Assembly (NCBI RefSeq): GCF_004362855.1
Contig: NZ_SNXW01000002.1
Span: forward strand, 476,655-540,654
DNA: 64,000 nt
Direction: 5' to 3'
DNA from: Aquabacterium commune
GTDB taxonomy: Bacteria > Pseudomonadota > Gammaproteobacteria > Burkholderiales > Burkholderiaceae_C
In this document: one piece after another, positions 53,829 through 62,126 of the stretch
How positions within the stretch are numbered: the stretch's first letter is position 1
Layout: every line of letters begins with the position of its first letter
Notes under the pieces: model-generated
What the model saw: the letters and a program-made list of their open reading frames with translations, nothing else
Told to the model about the DNA's origin: nothing
Databases searched by the model: none
Translations under genes and position numbers: made by a program

Positions 53829-54079
53829 GCACCACCGTGCGCGCCGCCTTGCGTGCCGCCATAGCGCTGCAACGAATCCACGTACAGCGCCTCGACCTTC
53901 TCGCGCGCCCAGGGCGTGCGGCGCAGGAACTTCAGGCTGGAGGCCACGCTGGGCTCGTGCGTGAAGCAGCGCACCGGGATGAGGCGGCCGAGTTCCTCCC
54001 AGCCGTAGAAATCAGACAGGTCTTCGACCATGCGGGCCAGGGTGATGCCGTGCAGCGGGTCGCGGGAGGTCGGGGTCAT
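53813..54079 (-). CDS. VF530 family (DUF2132) DNA-binding-like protein
   Basis: 88 aa. DPLHGITLARMVEDLSDFYGWEELGRLIPVRCFTHEPSVASSLKFLRRTPWAREKVEALYV is diagnostic of VF530, a small conserved family with a SAP/winged-like fold. Gly/Ala-rich tail follows. Lies 41 bp downstream of the Crp/Fnr gene on the same strand. Confidence 0.88.
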   Translation of the reverse strand: MTPTSRDPLHGITLARMVEDLSDFYGWEELGRLIPVRCFTHEPSVASSLKFLRRTPWAREKVEALYVDSLQRYGGTQGGAHGGAQGSN

Positions 54080-54120
54080 GGACAGCGGGTGAACGGGATC
54101 GGGGCAAACAAGAGCGGCCC

Positions 54121-54840
54121 TCACGTGGCCACCAGGTTGGGCAGGAGGCGATCGTATTCCCTTTTGACCACGCCGTAGCACTCGCAGCTCAGGGACTCCA
54201 GGCCCTCGCGGTCCAGCACCTCGATGTGGCCGCGCGCGTAGCGGATCAGGCCCTGGCGCTGCAGCTTGAGCGCCGCTTCGGTGACGCCCTCGCGGCGCAC
54301 CCCGAGCATGTTGGCGATCAGCTCCTGCGTCATCACCAGGTTCAGGCCGGGCAGGCGGTCCAGGCTGAGCAAGAGCCATCGGCAGAGCTGCTGGTCCAGG
54401 CGGTGGTGGCGGTTGCACACCGCCGTCTGCGCCATCTGCGTGATGAGGGCCTGGGTGTAACGCAGCAGCAGGTGCATGGCCGGGCCGCCGCGGTTGAACT
54501 CGGCCATGAGCAGGTCACCATGGAAGCGAAAGCCCTGGCCTGCGCTTTGCACCACGGCGCGGCTGGGGGTGGTGCCACCGCCCATGAACAGCGAGATGCC
54601 GACCACGCCCTCGTGGCCCACCACGGCGATCTCGGCGGCTGCGCCATCTTCCGTCACACCCAGCAGGGACACGATGGACGTCGTTGGGAAGAACACGTGC
54701 TGGAGGCCACAGCCCGACTCGCTGACCACATGCCCCAGGGGCATGGCCACGTACTCCAGATCAGGACGCCACCGCGCATAGACATCCTCCGGCAGCATCG
54801 CCAAGAGGCCGTTCGTGCGTGGGTCAGCAGTTCGTTTCAT
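54121..54840 (-). CDS. Crp/Fnr family transcriptional regulator
   Basis: 239 aa. N-terminal cNMP-like beta barrel (MPLGHVVSESGCGLQHVFFPTTSIVSLL), long dimerisation helix, and C-terminal winged helix (LVMTQELIANMLGVRREGVTEAALKLQRQGLIRYARGHIEV). No Fnr-type Cys cluster is seen, so it is not an [4Fe-4S] oxygen sensor of the classical kind. A TGTGC-N6-GCACA palindrome upstream and another near the DUF3309 gene suggest its targets. Confidence 0.85.
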   Translation of the reverse strand: MKRTADPRTNGLLAMLPEDVYARWRPDLEYVAMPLGHVVSESGCGLQHVFFPTTSIVSLLGVTEDGAAAEIAVVGHEGVVGISLFMGGGTTPSRAVVQSAGQGFRFHGDLLMAEFNRGGPAMHLLLRYTQALITQMAQTAVCNRHHRLDQQLCRWLLLSLDRLPGLNLVMTQELIANMLGVRREGVTEAALKLQRQGLIRYARGHIEVLDREGLESLSCECYGVVKREYDRLLPNLVAT

Positions 54841-54897
54841 CCAACCAGTTCCTTGTGGTGTCGTGACACAACCTTACGGGCCGCGTGTCGCTGCGTA

Positions 54898-54913
54898 TGT
54901 GCGCCATCGCACA
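54898..54913. promoter_or_regulatory. Crp/Fnr-type palindrome, SYLF promoter
   Basis: TGTGC-GCCATC-GCACA, with the N6 spacing of CRP/FNR sites. A -10-like TAGATT at 54935-54940 begins 29.5 bp from the palindrome centre, which puts the centre near -41.5 of the predicted start (class II activation) for the SYLF gene. Confidence 0.6.
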
Positions 54914-54973
54914 GACCCGGAGATGACAGGCTCCTAGATTGCAAGTGGACCCATCCCAAACCAGGAGCACCTC

Positions 54974-55537
54974 ATGCAAACACAGACCCCTTCCCTGAAC
55001 ACCATCCTCCAGATCAGCGCCATCGCCTTCTCGCTCGCCAGCTTCTCGCTGCCTGTCCACGCCGCCACGGCCGAGGACCTCAACCGCGACGCCCAGCAGA
55101 CGCTGCAGACCCTCTACAAAACCAACAGTGCTGCCGAGAGCCTCTCCAAGAAGGCCAAGGCCACGCTGGTGTTCCCGAAAATCATCAAGGCTGGCCTGGT
55201 GTTCGGTGGCAGCTACGGCGAAGGCGTGTTGCTGAAATCGATGCAGGCGCCCAGCTACTACAACTCGGTCTCGGCATCCTGGGGCTGGCAAGCCGGTGCA
55301 GAGTCCTACGGCTACGTGGTTTTCTTGATGAGCGACAAGGCCGTGCGCTATTTGGCCGACACCCAGGGTTGGGAGATCGGCGTGGGCCCCAGCGTGGTGG
55401 TTGTCAACGAAGGCATGGCCAAGAACCTGTCCTCGTCCACCCTGAAAGACGATGCCTACGCCTTCATCCTCGACCAGCAAGGCCTGATGGTCAGCCTGAG
55501 CATCGAAGGCACCAAGATCACACCGATCAAGCGCTGA
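54974..55537 (+). CDS. SYLF/YSC84-domain secreted lipid-binding protein
   Basis: 187 aa with signal peptide (AIAFSLASFSLPVHAA). KKAKATLVFPKIIKAGLVFGGSYGEGVLL, SYYNSVSASWGWQAGAESYGYVVFLMSDKAV and GVGPSVVVVNEGMAKNLSSSTLKDDAYAFI are typical of the SYLF (Ysc84/BPSL1445) family, which binds phospholipids. Probably periplasmic or envelope-associated stress protein. Overlaps the convergent kinase gene by 11 bp. Confidence 0.88.
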   Translation: MQTQTPSLNTILQISAIAFSLASFSLPVHAATAEDLNRDAQQTLQTLYKTNSAAESLSKKAKATLVFPKIIKAGLVFGGSYGEGVLLKSMQAPSYYNSVSASWGWQAGAESYGYVVFLMSDKAVRYLADTQGWEIGVGPSVVVVNEGMAKNLSSSTLKDDAYAFILDQQGLMVSLSIEGTKITPIKR

Positions 55538-56825
55538 CATCGTGGGGTGAGGGCGTGGGCAGCACCAAGGGCAGGCGGGCGGTGAACCAGAACACACTGC
55601 CCACGCCCGGCTGGCTGCTGGCGCCGGCATCACCGCCCATCTGCTGAGCGATGCGGCGGGTGATGGCCAGGCCCAGGCCGGTGCCACCATGGCACCGTGT
55701 GGCCGAGGCATTGGCCTGCTCGAAGGGCTGGAACAAGCGGGCCATCACCAAGGGCTCGATGCCGATGCCGGTGTCGCGCACCTCGAAGCGCACGTGGCAG
55801 TCGGCCTGCGAGACCTCGGGCAAGACGTCACAGCGCAGCACGATCTGGCCGTGCTCGGTGAACTTGACGGCGTTCGTGGCGTAGTTGAGCAGGGCCTGGC
55901 GCAGGCGGGTCGGGTCGGCCATCACCCAGGCCGGCAGCACCGAGTGCTCGGTGCGGATGTGCACGCCCTTGGCCGCGGCCTGTGGCGAGACCAGCGCGCT
56001 CACATCGGCCAGCAAGCGCGGCAGCGACACCTGGACGGGCGCCAGCGTCATCTTGCCGGCCTCGACCTGGGCGAGGTCGAGCACGTCGTTGATGATGTCC
56101 ATCAGGTGGGCACTGGCATCGAGGATGATGCCCAGGCGCTGGGACTGCACCGGGCTGGGCCCCTCCTCGCGCATCAGCGAGGCAAAGCCGATGATGGCGT
56201 TCATGGGCGTGCGGATTTCGTGGCTCATGTTGGCCAGGAACTCGGACTTGGCGCGGCTGCCGGCCTCCGCGGCTTCCTTGGCATCGCGCAAGGCGGCGGT
56301 GCCCTCGACCACCAACTGCTCCAGGTGCTGACGGTGCCGGTTCAGCGCGGCCTCAAGCTGCTTGCGCTCGGTGACATCGTTCAGCACGACGAACACCTCC
56401 AGCGCCTGGGCTTCGCCCGGATGGCGCTGCAGGCAGGCGTGCACGGCTTGGCCGCGCCCATCGGCACCCCGCACGCACAGCTCCAGGTCCTCGGGCGCGT
56501 CCTGCTGAACGACGTGCGCCCAGGCAGACAGCCAGTTCGCCTGATCAGGAGGCGCCACGCTGGCCAGGAAGGGTTGCGACATCGCCCCATCGCGGTGCAC
56601 GCCCAGCAGGTTCGCGCCCACGGGGTTGATCTGCACGATGTGACCGCGGGCATCGAGCGTGCAGTAGCCCACCGGCGCGCGCTCGTAGAGGCCCAGGTAC
56701 TGGTCCCGCGAGACGGACAGCGCATGCTGCGACGCCTTGAGCGCCTCGACGCTCATCTCCAGCTCGATCTGGTGCACCTGCAGCTCGTGCAGCAGCACAG
56801 CATCGGTGTGGGCAGGCCGGTCCAT
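55527..56825 (-). CDS. PAS sensor histidine kinase
   Basis: 432 aa, no membrane segment. The N-terminal helix [14 protein letters not shown] precedes a PAS domain (about 40-155), a coiled coil, HisKA with the phospho-acceptor His202 ([14 protein letters not shown]) and HATPase_c ([29 protein letters not shown]). Cytosolic sensor without receiver domain. No response regulator is adjacent. Divergent from the CheB-CheR-PAS gene; its N-terminus resembles that of the PAS protein at 59493. Confidence 0.9.
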   Translation of the reverse strand: MDRPAHTDAVLLHELQVHQIELEMSVEALKASQHALSVSRDQYLGLYERAPVGYCTLDARGHIVQINPVGANLLGVHRDGAMSQPFLASVAPPDQANWLSAWAHVVQQDAPEDLELCVRGADGRGQAVHACLQRHPGEAQALEVFVVLNDVTERKQLEAALNRHRQHLEQLVVEGTAALRDAKEAAEAGSRAKSEFLANMSHEIRTPMNAIIGFASLMREEGPSPVQSQRLGIILDASAHLMDIINDVLDLAQVEAGKMTLAPVQVSLPRLLADVSALVSPQAAAKGVHIRTEHSVLPAWVMADPTRLRQALLNYATNAVKFTEHGQIVLRCDVLPEVSQADCHVRFEVRDTGIGIEPLVMARLFQPFEQANASATRCHGGTGLGLAITRRIAQQMGGDAGASSQPGVGSVFWFTARLPLVLPTPSPHDVSA

Positions 56826-56936
56826 GTCACTCCTTGGTGGGTTTGCACCGTTTGTAGCGTCCGGGCATGTCCGTGTCGGTGTGCCGCCGCACAGACCGTG
56901 GCACCCGCTGCATGCCACAGGGGCCATACTGAACCC

Positions 56937-59480
56937 ATGATGCGCCCCAGCGTTGCAGAGCACCATCCCCCAACCGACACACCGCGCGTCGTGGGCCTGG
57001 GCGCGTCCGCAGGCGGGCTGGCCGCGCTGGAAGCCTTCTTCGAACAGGTGCCCCTGGACAGTGGCATGGCCTACGTGGTGGTGCAACACCTGGATCCCAC
57101 CCGCGAAACACTGCTGGTCAGCCTGCTACAAAGGGTGACGCAGCTGCCGGTGCGCGAGGTCACCGACGGCATGCTCATCCTGGCCAACACGGTGTATGTC
57201 ATCCCGCCTGCGCGCGAAATGACCGTGGCCAAGGGCCACCTGCACCTGTCGCAGCCGCAGCACCCGCGCGGCCAACGCCTGCCCATCGACGTGCTGTTCA
57301 GCTCCCTGGCGCAGGACCAGGGCGAGCGCGCCATCGGCGTGGTGCTGTCTGGCATGGGCTCAGACGGCACGCTCGGTCTTGAAGCGCTGCACACCAGCGG
57401 TGGCCTGACGCTGGCCCAGCAGCCGGCGTCTGCCCAGTTCGATGGCATGCCCCGCAGTGCGATCGCTTCGGGTTGCGTGGCCATCGTGGCGTTGCCGGCC
57501 GAACTGCCACAGCGCATCTTGCAAGTCTTGGCCAGCACGCGCCCCGACATGCCCGTGGCCATGCCTGCGGACGAGGCGCCGGCGCTCGACACCATCCTCG
57601 GCCTGCTGAAGGCGCACAGCAAGCACGACATGTCGCTCTACAAGAGCAGCACGCTGCTGCGCCGCATCGGCCGCCGCATGGCCGTGCACGGCCTGGGCAC
57701 CATGGGCGCCTATGCCGAGCTGCTGTCGCACAGCCCGCAGGAGCTGGACCTGCTGTTCGCGGAGATGCTGATCGGCGTGACGCGCTTCTTCCGCGACGAC
57801 GAGGTGTGGGAGGAGCTGGCCGCACGGGCGATGCCCGCGATGCTGGCGCAACACGGTGCCCATGGCCTGTGCCGCGCCTGGGTGGTGGGCTGCTCCACGG
57901 GCGAGGAGGCCTACTCCCTGGCCATGCTGTTCAAGGAGGCGCAAGACGCCCACCCCGAAGCCGCCGGCCTGATGCTGCAGGTCTTTGCCACCGACCTCAG
58001 CGCCGATGCCGTGGCCGTGGCGCGCAAAGGCCAGTACCCCGCGCGCATCGCCACCGAGATGAGCGCACAGCGCCTGGCCCGTTTCTTCACGGCCCACGAA
58101 GGCGGCTGGCGCATCCACAAGGACATCCGCGACATGGTGCTGTTCGCGCAGCACGACGTCATCCTGGACCCGCCCTTCACCCGGCTGGACCTGGTGTCGT
58201 GCCGCAACGTGCTGATCTATTTCAACGCCGAACTGCAGCAGCGCCTGATGCCGCTGTTCCACTACAGCCTGCGCCCCGGCGGGGTGCTGCTGCTGGGGGG
58301 CTGCGAAACCGTGGGCCGTGCACAATCGATGTTCACCGCCCTGAGCGCCAAGCACCGGCTCTACCAGCGCAACGACGATGCCCTGGCCACCATGTCGGTC
58401 GATTTCCCGGTCAAGCCCCCCACCGCGTCGCGCCACACCACGCAGGAAGCCCTTGTGTCCAGCACCCCCATGCCGCCCAACAACCTCCAGACCCTGGCCG
58501 ACCATGTGCTGCTGCAGACCCACGCGCCCGCCGCCGTGCTGGTCAACGAAGCGGGCGACATCCTCTACATCAACGGCCGCACCGGGCGCTACCTGGAGCC
58601 GGCGGCAGGCAAGGCGAACTGGAACATCCACGTGATGGCGCGCAGCCACATGCGCACCCAGCTGGCCGTGGCGCTGCGCGAGGCCATCGCCGAACGCAAG
58701 ACGGTGACGCTGAGCGGGTTGACGCTGGACAGTGACCCGCTGCGCACCCTCAGCGTGACCGTGCAAAGCCTGCAGGAGCCCAGGGCCCTGGCCGGCACGG
58801 TGCTGATCGTCTTCAAGGAGGTGAGCGTGCCGCCAGCACACACCGACACGGCCAGCGCGGCAGGCAGCACCGACACGGCCCGGCAGCAGGAGCTGGACCA
58901 CGCGCGCGGCGAGATCGAGGCGCTGCGTCGGGAAATGCAGGCCTCGCGCGAAGAACTGCAAGCCGCCAACGAGGCGTTGCAATCGGCGAACGAAGAGCTG
59001 CAATCGACCAACGAGGAGCTGACCACGTCCAAGGAAGAGGCGCAGTCCATGAACGAGGAATTGCAGACCATCAACGGCGAGCTGCAAACCAAGCTGGACG
59101 ACCTGGCCATGGCCCAGAGCGACATGCAGAACCTGCTCAACAGCACGGACATCGCCACGCTCTTCCTCGACAACGACCTCAACGTGCGCCGCTTCACCGA
59201 GCAGGCCACCGGCCTCTTCCACCTGCGCGACAGCGACATCGGCCGGCCCTTGAGCGACCTCAACAGCAAGCTGAACTACCCCGAGCTGCACCAGGATGCG
59301 AAGGCCACGCTGCGCACGCTGACGCCCACGGAGAAGCAGATCGCCACCACCGACGCGCGCTGGCTGGCGGTGCGCATCATGCCGTACCGCACCGTGAGCA
59401 ACATGATCCAGGGCGTGGTGCTGACCTTCGTGGACATCACCGCGTCGAAAGCGCTGGAGTCTCAACTGCGCAAGGCGTAG
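56937..59480 (+). CDS. Fused CheB methylesterase - CheR methyltransferase - PAS protein
   Basis: 847 aa. CheB catalytic domain (about 15-205: GLGASAGGL with Ser, QHLDP, VLSGMGSDG), CheR (about 220-480: SLYKSSTLLRRIGRRM, SAM site GCSTGEEAYSLAM, DLVSCRNVLIYF), a PAS-like segment, a long coiled coil (about 640-720, repeated EELQ/NEELQ) and a C-terminal PAS (LNSTDIATLFLDNDLNVRRF). Many such fusions end in a kinase. This one stops after PAS, and a PAS kinase is encoded divergently 111 bp away. ATG 56937; the long upstream open frame is antisense to the kinase. Confidence 0.9.
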   Translation: MMRPSVAEHHPPTDTPRVVGLGASAGGLAALEAFFEQVPLDSGMAYVVVQHLDPTRETLLVSLLQRVTQLPVREVTDGMLILANTVYVIPPAREMTVAKGHLHLSQPQHPRGQRLPIDVLFSSLAQDQGERAIGVVLSGMGSDGTLGLEALHTSGGLTLAQQPASAQFDGMPRSAIASGCVAIVALPAELPQRILQVLASTRPDMPVAMPADEAPALDTILGLLKAHSKHDMSLYKSSTLLRRIGRRMAVHGLGTMGAYAELLSHSPQELDLLFAEMLIGVTRFFRDDEVWEELAARAMPAMLAQHGAHGLCRAWVVGCSTGEEAYSLAMLFKEAQDAHPEAAGLMLQVFATDLSADAVAVARKGQYPARIATEMSAQRLARFFTAHEGGWRIHKDIRDMVLFAQHDVILDPPFTRLDLVSCRNVLIYFNAELQQRLMPLFHYSLRPGGVLLLGGCETVGRAQSMFTALSAKHRLYQRNDDALATMSVDFPVKPPTASRHTTQEALVSSTPMPPNNLQTLADHVLLQTHAPAAVLVNEAGDILYINGRTGRYLEPAAGKANWNIHVMARSHMRTQLAVALREAIAERKTVTLSGLTLDSDPLRTLSVTVQSLQEPRALAGTVLIVFKEVSVPPAHTDTASAAGSTDTARQQELDHARGEIEALRREMQASREELQAANEALQSANEELQSTNEELTTSKEEAQSMNEELQTINGELQTKLDDLAMAQSDMQNLLNSTDIATLFLDNDLNVRRFTEQATGLFHLRDSDIGRPLSDLNSKLNYPELHQDAKATLRTLTPTEKQIATTDARWLAVRIMPYRTVSNMIQGVVLTFVDITASKALESQLRKA

Positions 59481-59492
59481 AGTGGGCTCACC

Positions 59493-60089
59493 ATGCCCAC
59501 CACGCCCCCTCTGACACTGCCTGCCACCGTGGACCTGCGCCAGCGCGCCCACGCCCACCTGCGCGACGGCAACACCTCGCTGCCACCGCCCGGCGAACAG
59601 GCGTCGGAGGCCATGCGCGTGCTGTACCAGCTGGCCGCAGCGCCCGAGACCGCGCCCAGCGCACTGGCCCTGCTGCACGAGTTGCAGGTCCACCAAGTCG
59701 AGCTGGCGCTGCAGGCCGACACGCTGCAAGCCGCGCACGACGAACTGGCAGCGGGGCTGGCGCGGCAAGTGCAGCTCTACGACTGCGCGCCCACGGCGTA
59801 CCTCACCATCGGCCCCGACACGCGGGTGTGGGACGCCAACCTCACGGCCGCGCACAGCCTGGGCCTGGCACGCCAGGCCTTGATCGGCCACCGGCTGGAT
59901 GGCTGGGTGGCCTCACCCCACGCCCTGCACAGCCTGATGGGCCGCATCACCCAAGGTGAGCCCATGGCCGCAGGCCTGTTGCGCATGGGCACCTCGCCCG
60001 CACAGACCCGCAGCGTGTGTGCCTCGCTCAGCGCCGACCCGGCCGGCGAGCGCTTCCTCGTCACGCTCACCGAACTGCCCGAAGCGTGA
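59493..60089 (+). CDS. Stand-alone PAS domain protein
   Basis: 198 aa. [19 protein letters not shown] then PAS (about 90-195: YDCAPTAYLTIGPDTRVWDANLTAAHSLGLARQALIGHRLDGWV). No output domain. The N-terminal helix and PAS closely parallel those of the kinase at 55527-56825 ([12 protein letters not shown]...), suggesting duplication and possible heterodimer formation. 12 bp after the CheB-CheR gene. Confidence 0.8.
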   Translation: MPTTPPLTLPATVDLRQRAHAHLRDGNTSLPPPGEQASEAMRVLYQLAAAPETAPSALALLHELQVHQVELALQADTLQAAHDELAAGLARQVQLYDCAPTAYLTIGPDTRVWDANLTAAHSLGLARQALIGHRLDGWVASPHALHSLMGRITQGEPMAAGLLRMGTSPAQTRSVCASLSADPAGERFLVTLTELPEA

Positions 60090-60105
60090 ACCCGGGCGCC
60101 GTCAG

Positions 60106-60849
60106 ATGACCGAAGCCATCCTGCTGAGCACCACCCGCGTGATGACCTTCCGCAACCGCCAGGCGCTCACGGCGGCCAGCGGCTTTTACTTCGCGTCGGG
60201 CGATCGGCTCTTCCTGGTCACCAACCGCCACGTGCTGTGCGACGAGGCCAGCCAGCACCGGCCGGACCGCATCGAGATCGACCTGCACCACGACCCCGAC
60301 AACCTCACGCGCTGCATGGTGCTGTCCATCATGCTTTACAAGGGCGGCAAGGCGGTGTGGCGACAGGCGCAGGATGCAGGCGGTGCGGTGGACGTGGCGG
60401 TGATCGAGCTCGACCGCTCGCGCTTCTCGCCGTCCACCCTCTACACCTGTTTCACCCCGGCCCACCTGCAGCGCGATCTGCAGGACGTGGAGGTCGGCCA
60501 GTCGGTGCTCGTGGTCGGCTTCCCGCTGGGCTTCCATGACACGCTGCACCACCTGCCCGTGGTGAGACAGGCCATCATCGCGTCCTCGTTCGGACTGCGC
60601 TTCCAGGGCCAGGGCTACTTCCTGACGGACGCACGCACGCACCGGGGCACCAGTGGTGCGCCGGTGGTGATGCGCCGCGCGCCAACCCACGACCTGGACA
60701 CAGACAAGGACCGGGACGAACTCCCCTGGACCCTGCTGGGCATCCACGCTTCGCGCATGGACATGGGCAACCGCGATGCGCGGGTGGACGAACTGCTCGG
60801 CCTGAACTGCGCCTGGTACGCCGACGTGCTGTTGACGCTGACGGCCTGA
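60106..60849 (+). CDS. Trypsin-like serine protease domain protein
   Basis: 247 aa. S1-type triad is visible: His in FLVTNRHVL, Asp in VDVAVIELD and Ser in THRGTSGAPVV (the usual GDSGGP reads GTSGAP, as in S1C/HtrA-like relatives). There is no signal peptide, membrane segment or PDZ domain, so it appears cytosolic. Lies 16 bp after the PAS gene and may belong to the same transcript. Substrate unknown. Confidence 0.8.
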   Translation: MTEAILLSTTRVMTFRNRQALTAASGFYFASGDRLFLVTNRHVLCDEASQHRPDRIEIDLHHDPDNLTRCMVLSIMLYKGGKAVWRQAQDAGGAVDVAVIELDRSRFSPSTLYTCFTPAHLQRDLQDVEVGQSVLVVGFPLGFHDTLHHLPVVRQAIIASSFGLRFQGQGYFLTDARTHRGTSGAPVVMRRAPTHDLDTDKDRDELPWTLLGIHASRMDMGNRDARVDELLGLNCAWYADVLLTLTA

Positions 60850-60881
60850 TGGGCGCAGGCAGGCTCAGTCCAGCCTCGGCC

Positions 60882-61430
60882 TCAGTTCTTGCCGTATTGG
60901 CGCTTGGCCGCGCTGACGCAGTCCGCCTTGCCCGCACCGCTCAAGGTGTCGCACTTCTCGACGGCGACCTTGTGGTTGGCATCGGTTTTTTCCTGGGATG
61001 CATCGGTGCGCGCATCGTGGATTTCCTTGCCCATCTTGGCATCGGCCAGCGCCTTGGCCTTGACGGACTTGGCCTCCTGGACGCACAGGTCCTTGGCCTG
61101 GCCAGCCTGGTCGTCGCACTTCTCCTCGGCGACCTCATAAGCCGCATGGGCCTTGGCTTCGAGCAGCTTGGTGCGGTCGGCAGACTTGCCCGAATACGCA
61201 CAGGTCAGGTCGGCATGCGCCACCTTTTCTTTGCCCTTGGCTTCGGCCTTGCAGATGTCGGCAGCGTTGCCGGCCAGCTTGCCGCAAGCGGTTTTGTCCA
61301 CCTTGTACTCTGCGGCGATGCGGTCCTTGCGCACCTCGAAGTCGGCCTTGCTCATGCTCTGTGCGTGCACGGGGCCGTGCAGCAGTGCCAAGGCGCAGGC
61401 GGCGAAAAGGGCGGTGGTCTGGAAGGTCAT
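60882..61430 (-). CDS. Secreted Cys/Lys/Ala-rich hypothetical protein
   Basis: 182 aa. Signal peptide (LFAACALALLHGPVHAQS), then a highly charged Ala/Lys-rich helical protein with paired Cys in repeated contexts (VDKTACGKLAGNAADICKAEAK; AEEKCDDQAGQAKDLCVQEAK; VEKCDTLSGAGKADCVSAAK). Three C-x(9-12)-C units suggest disulfide-stapled helical hairpins. Periplasmic. Function unknown. Confidence 0.7.
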   Translation of the reverse strand: MTFQTTALFAACALALLHGPVHAQSMSKADFEVRKDRIAAEYKVDKTACGKLAGNAADICKAEAKGKEKVAHADLTCAYSGKSADRTKLLEAKAHAAYEVAEEKCDDQAGQAKDLCVQEAKSVKAKALADAKMGKEIHDARTDASQEKTDANHKVAVEKCDTLSGAGKADCVSAAKRQYGKN

Positions 61431-61480
61431 GGTGATCCCTGTTGGAGCGTTGCAGTGGCGTGAAGACCCGTGGGTGCGCA

Positions 61481-61639
61481 TCAGATGCGCCCCAGGAGCC
61501 AGAGGATGAGCAACACCGTCACCACCAGGCCCAGGCCACCGCTGGGCCCATAGCCCCAACCTCGGCTGTGCGGCCAGGTGGGCAAGGCCCCCAGCAGCAT
61601 CAGAATCAAGACGATCAGCAAAATGGTGCCCAGGCTCAT
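61481..61639 (-). CDS. DUF3309 family small membrane protein
   Basis: 52 aa, too short for most gene finders. MSLGTILLIVLILMLLGALP, then WPHSRGWGYGPSGGLGLVV and a second hydrophobic end (TVLLILWLLGRI). This is the DUF3309 pattern. A GAGGAC ribosome site lies just upstream of the ATG at 61639. The Crp/Fnr-type palindrome at 61706 sits upstream. Often found with CsbD-type stress genes, as here. Confidence 0.85.
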   Translation of the reverse strand: MSLGTILLIVLILMLLGALPTWPHSRGWGYGPSGGLGLVVTVLLILWLLGRI

Positions 61640-61705
61640 GGTGTCCTCCCCGACCTTGTGTGTGTTGTCATGGAGGCAAGCCTATGCGGATCGGCACCGC
61701 GCATC

Positions 61706-61721
61706 TGTGCGCTGGCGCACA
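61706..61721. promoter_or_regulatory. Crp/Fnr-type palindrome, DUF3309/CsbD region
   Basis: TGTGC-GCTGGC-GCACA. On the minus strand a -10-like TAGGCT (61684-61679) begins 29.5 bp from the palindrome centre, the same distance as in front of the SYLF gene, placing the centre near -41.5 for DUF3309. CsbD lies on the other side. Confidence 0.6.
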
Positions 61722-61877
61722 CTCGCGCCCCAGCCGACAGGGCAAGCCCGGCGCATGCCGTGGCTGCGTGGGCCAGCGCACCGACGCCACAGACAGGCCC
61801 TCCTAGAGTCCGCTCGTGTGTTGCCGGCCCAAGACCCACTCCGTGTGTCGCCGCGACAGCCACACAAGGAGAAGCAC

Positions 61878-62114
61878 ATGAACTGGGATCGCATTCAAGG
61901 CAATTGGAAGCAAGTCGTGGGCAAGGCCAAAGTGCAATGGGGTAAGCTGACCGACGACGAGTTGAACCTCATCTCGGGCAAGCGCGAGCAGTTGGCAGGC
62001 AAGATCCAGGAGCGCTACGGCGTGGCCAAGGAAGTGGCCGACACGCAGATCAGCGATTGGGCCAGCAAGGCCGACGACTCGTGGTTTGCGACTGCGGGCA
62101 AGAAGCCGCAGTGA
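61878..62114 (+). CDS. CsbD family general stress protein
   Basis: 78 aa. MNWDRIQGNWKQVVGKAKVQWGKLTDDELNLISGKREQLAGKIQERYGVAKEVADTQISDW is a textbook CsbD sequence. Small soluble stress protein of unknown mechanism. AAGGAGA precedes the ATG. A TAGAGT at 61804-61809 could be its -10 element. Confidence 0.93.
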   Translation: MNWDRIQGNWKQVVGKAKVQWGKLTDDELNLISGKREQLAGKIQERYGVAKEVADTQISDWASKADDSWFATAGKKPQ

Positions 62115-62126
62115 GCGTGCGGCAGC

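Noticed and set aside
55689..56936. N-terminal extension of the CheB-CheR protein by 416 codons
   Set aside because: The extension is antisense to the histidine kinase; ATG 56937 gives the usual CheB start.
57360..59891. 843-codon minus-strand open frame opposite CheB-CheR-PAS
   Set aside because: Antisense shadow; the plus strand carries intact catalytic motifs.
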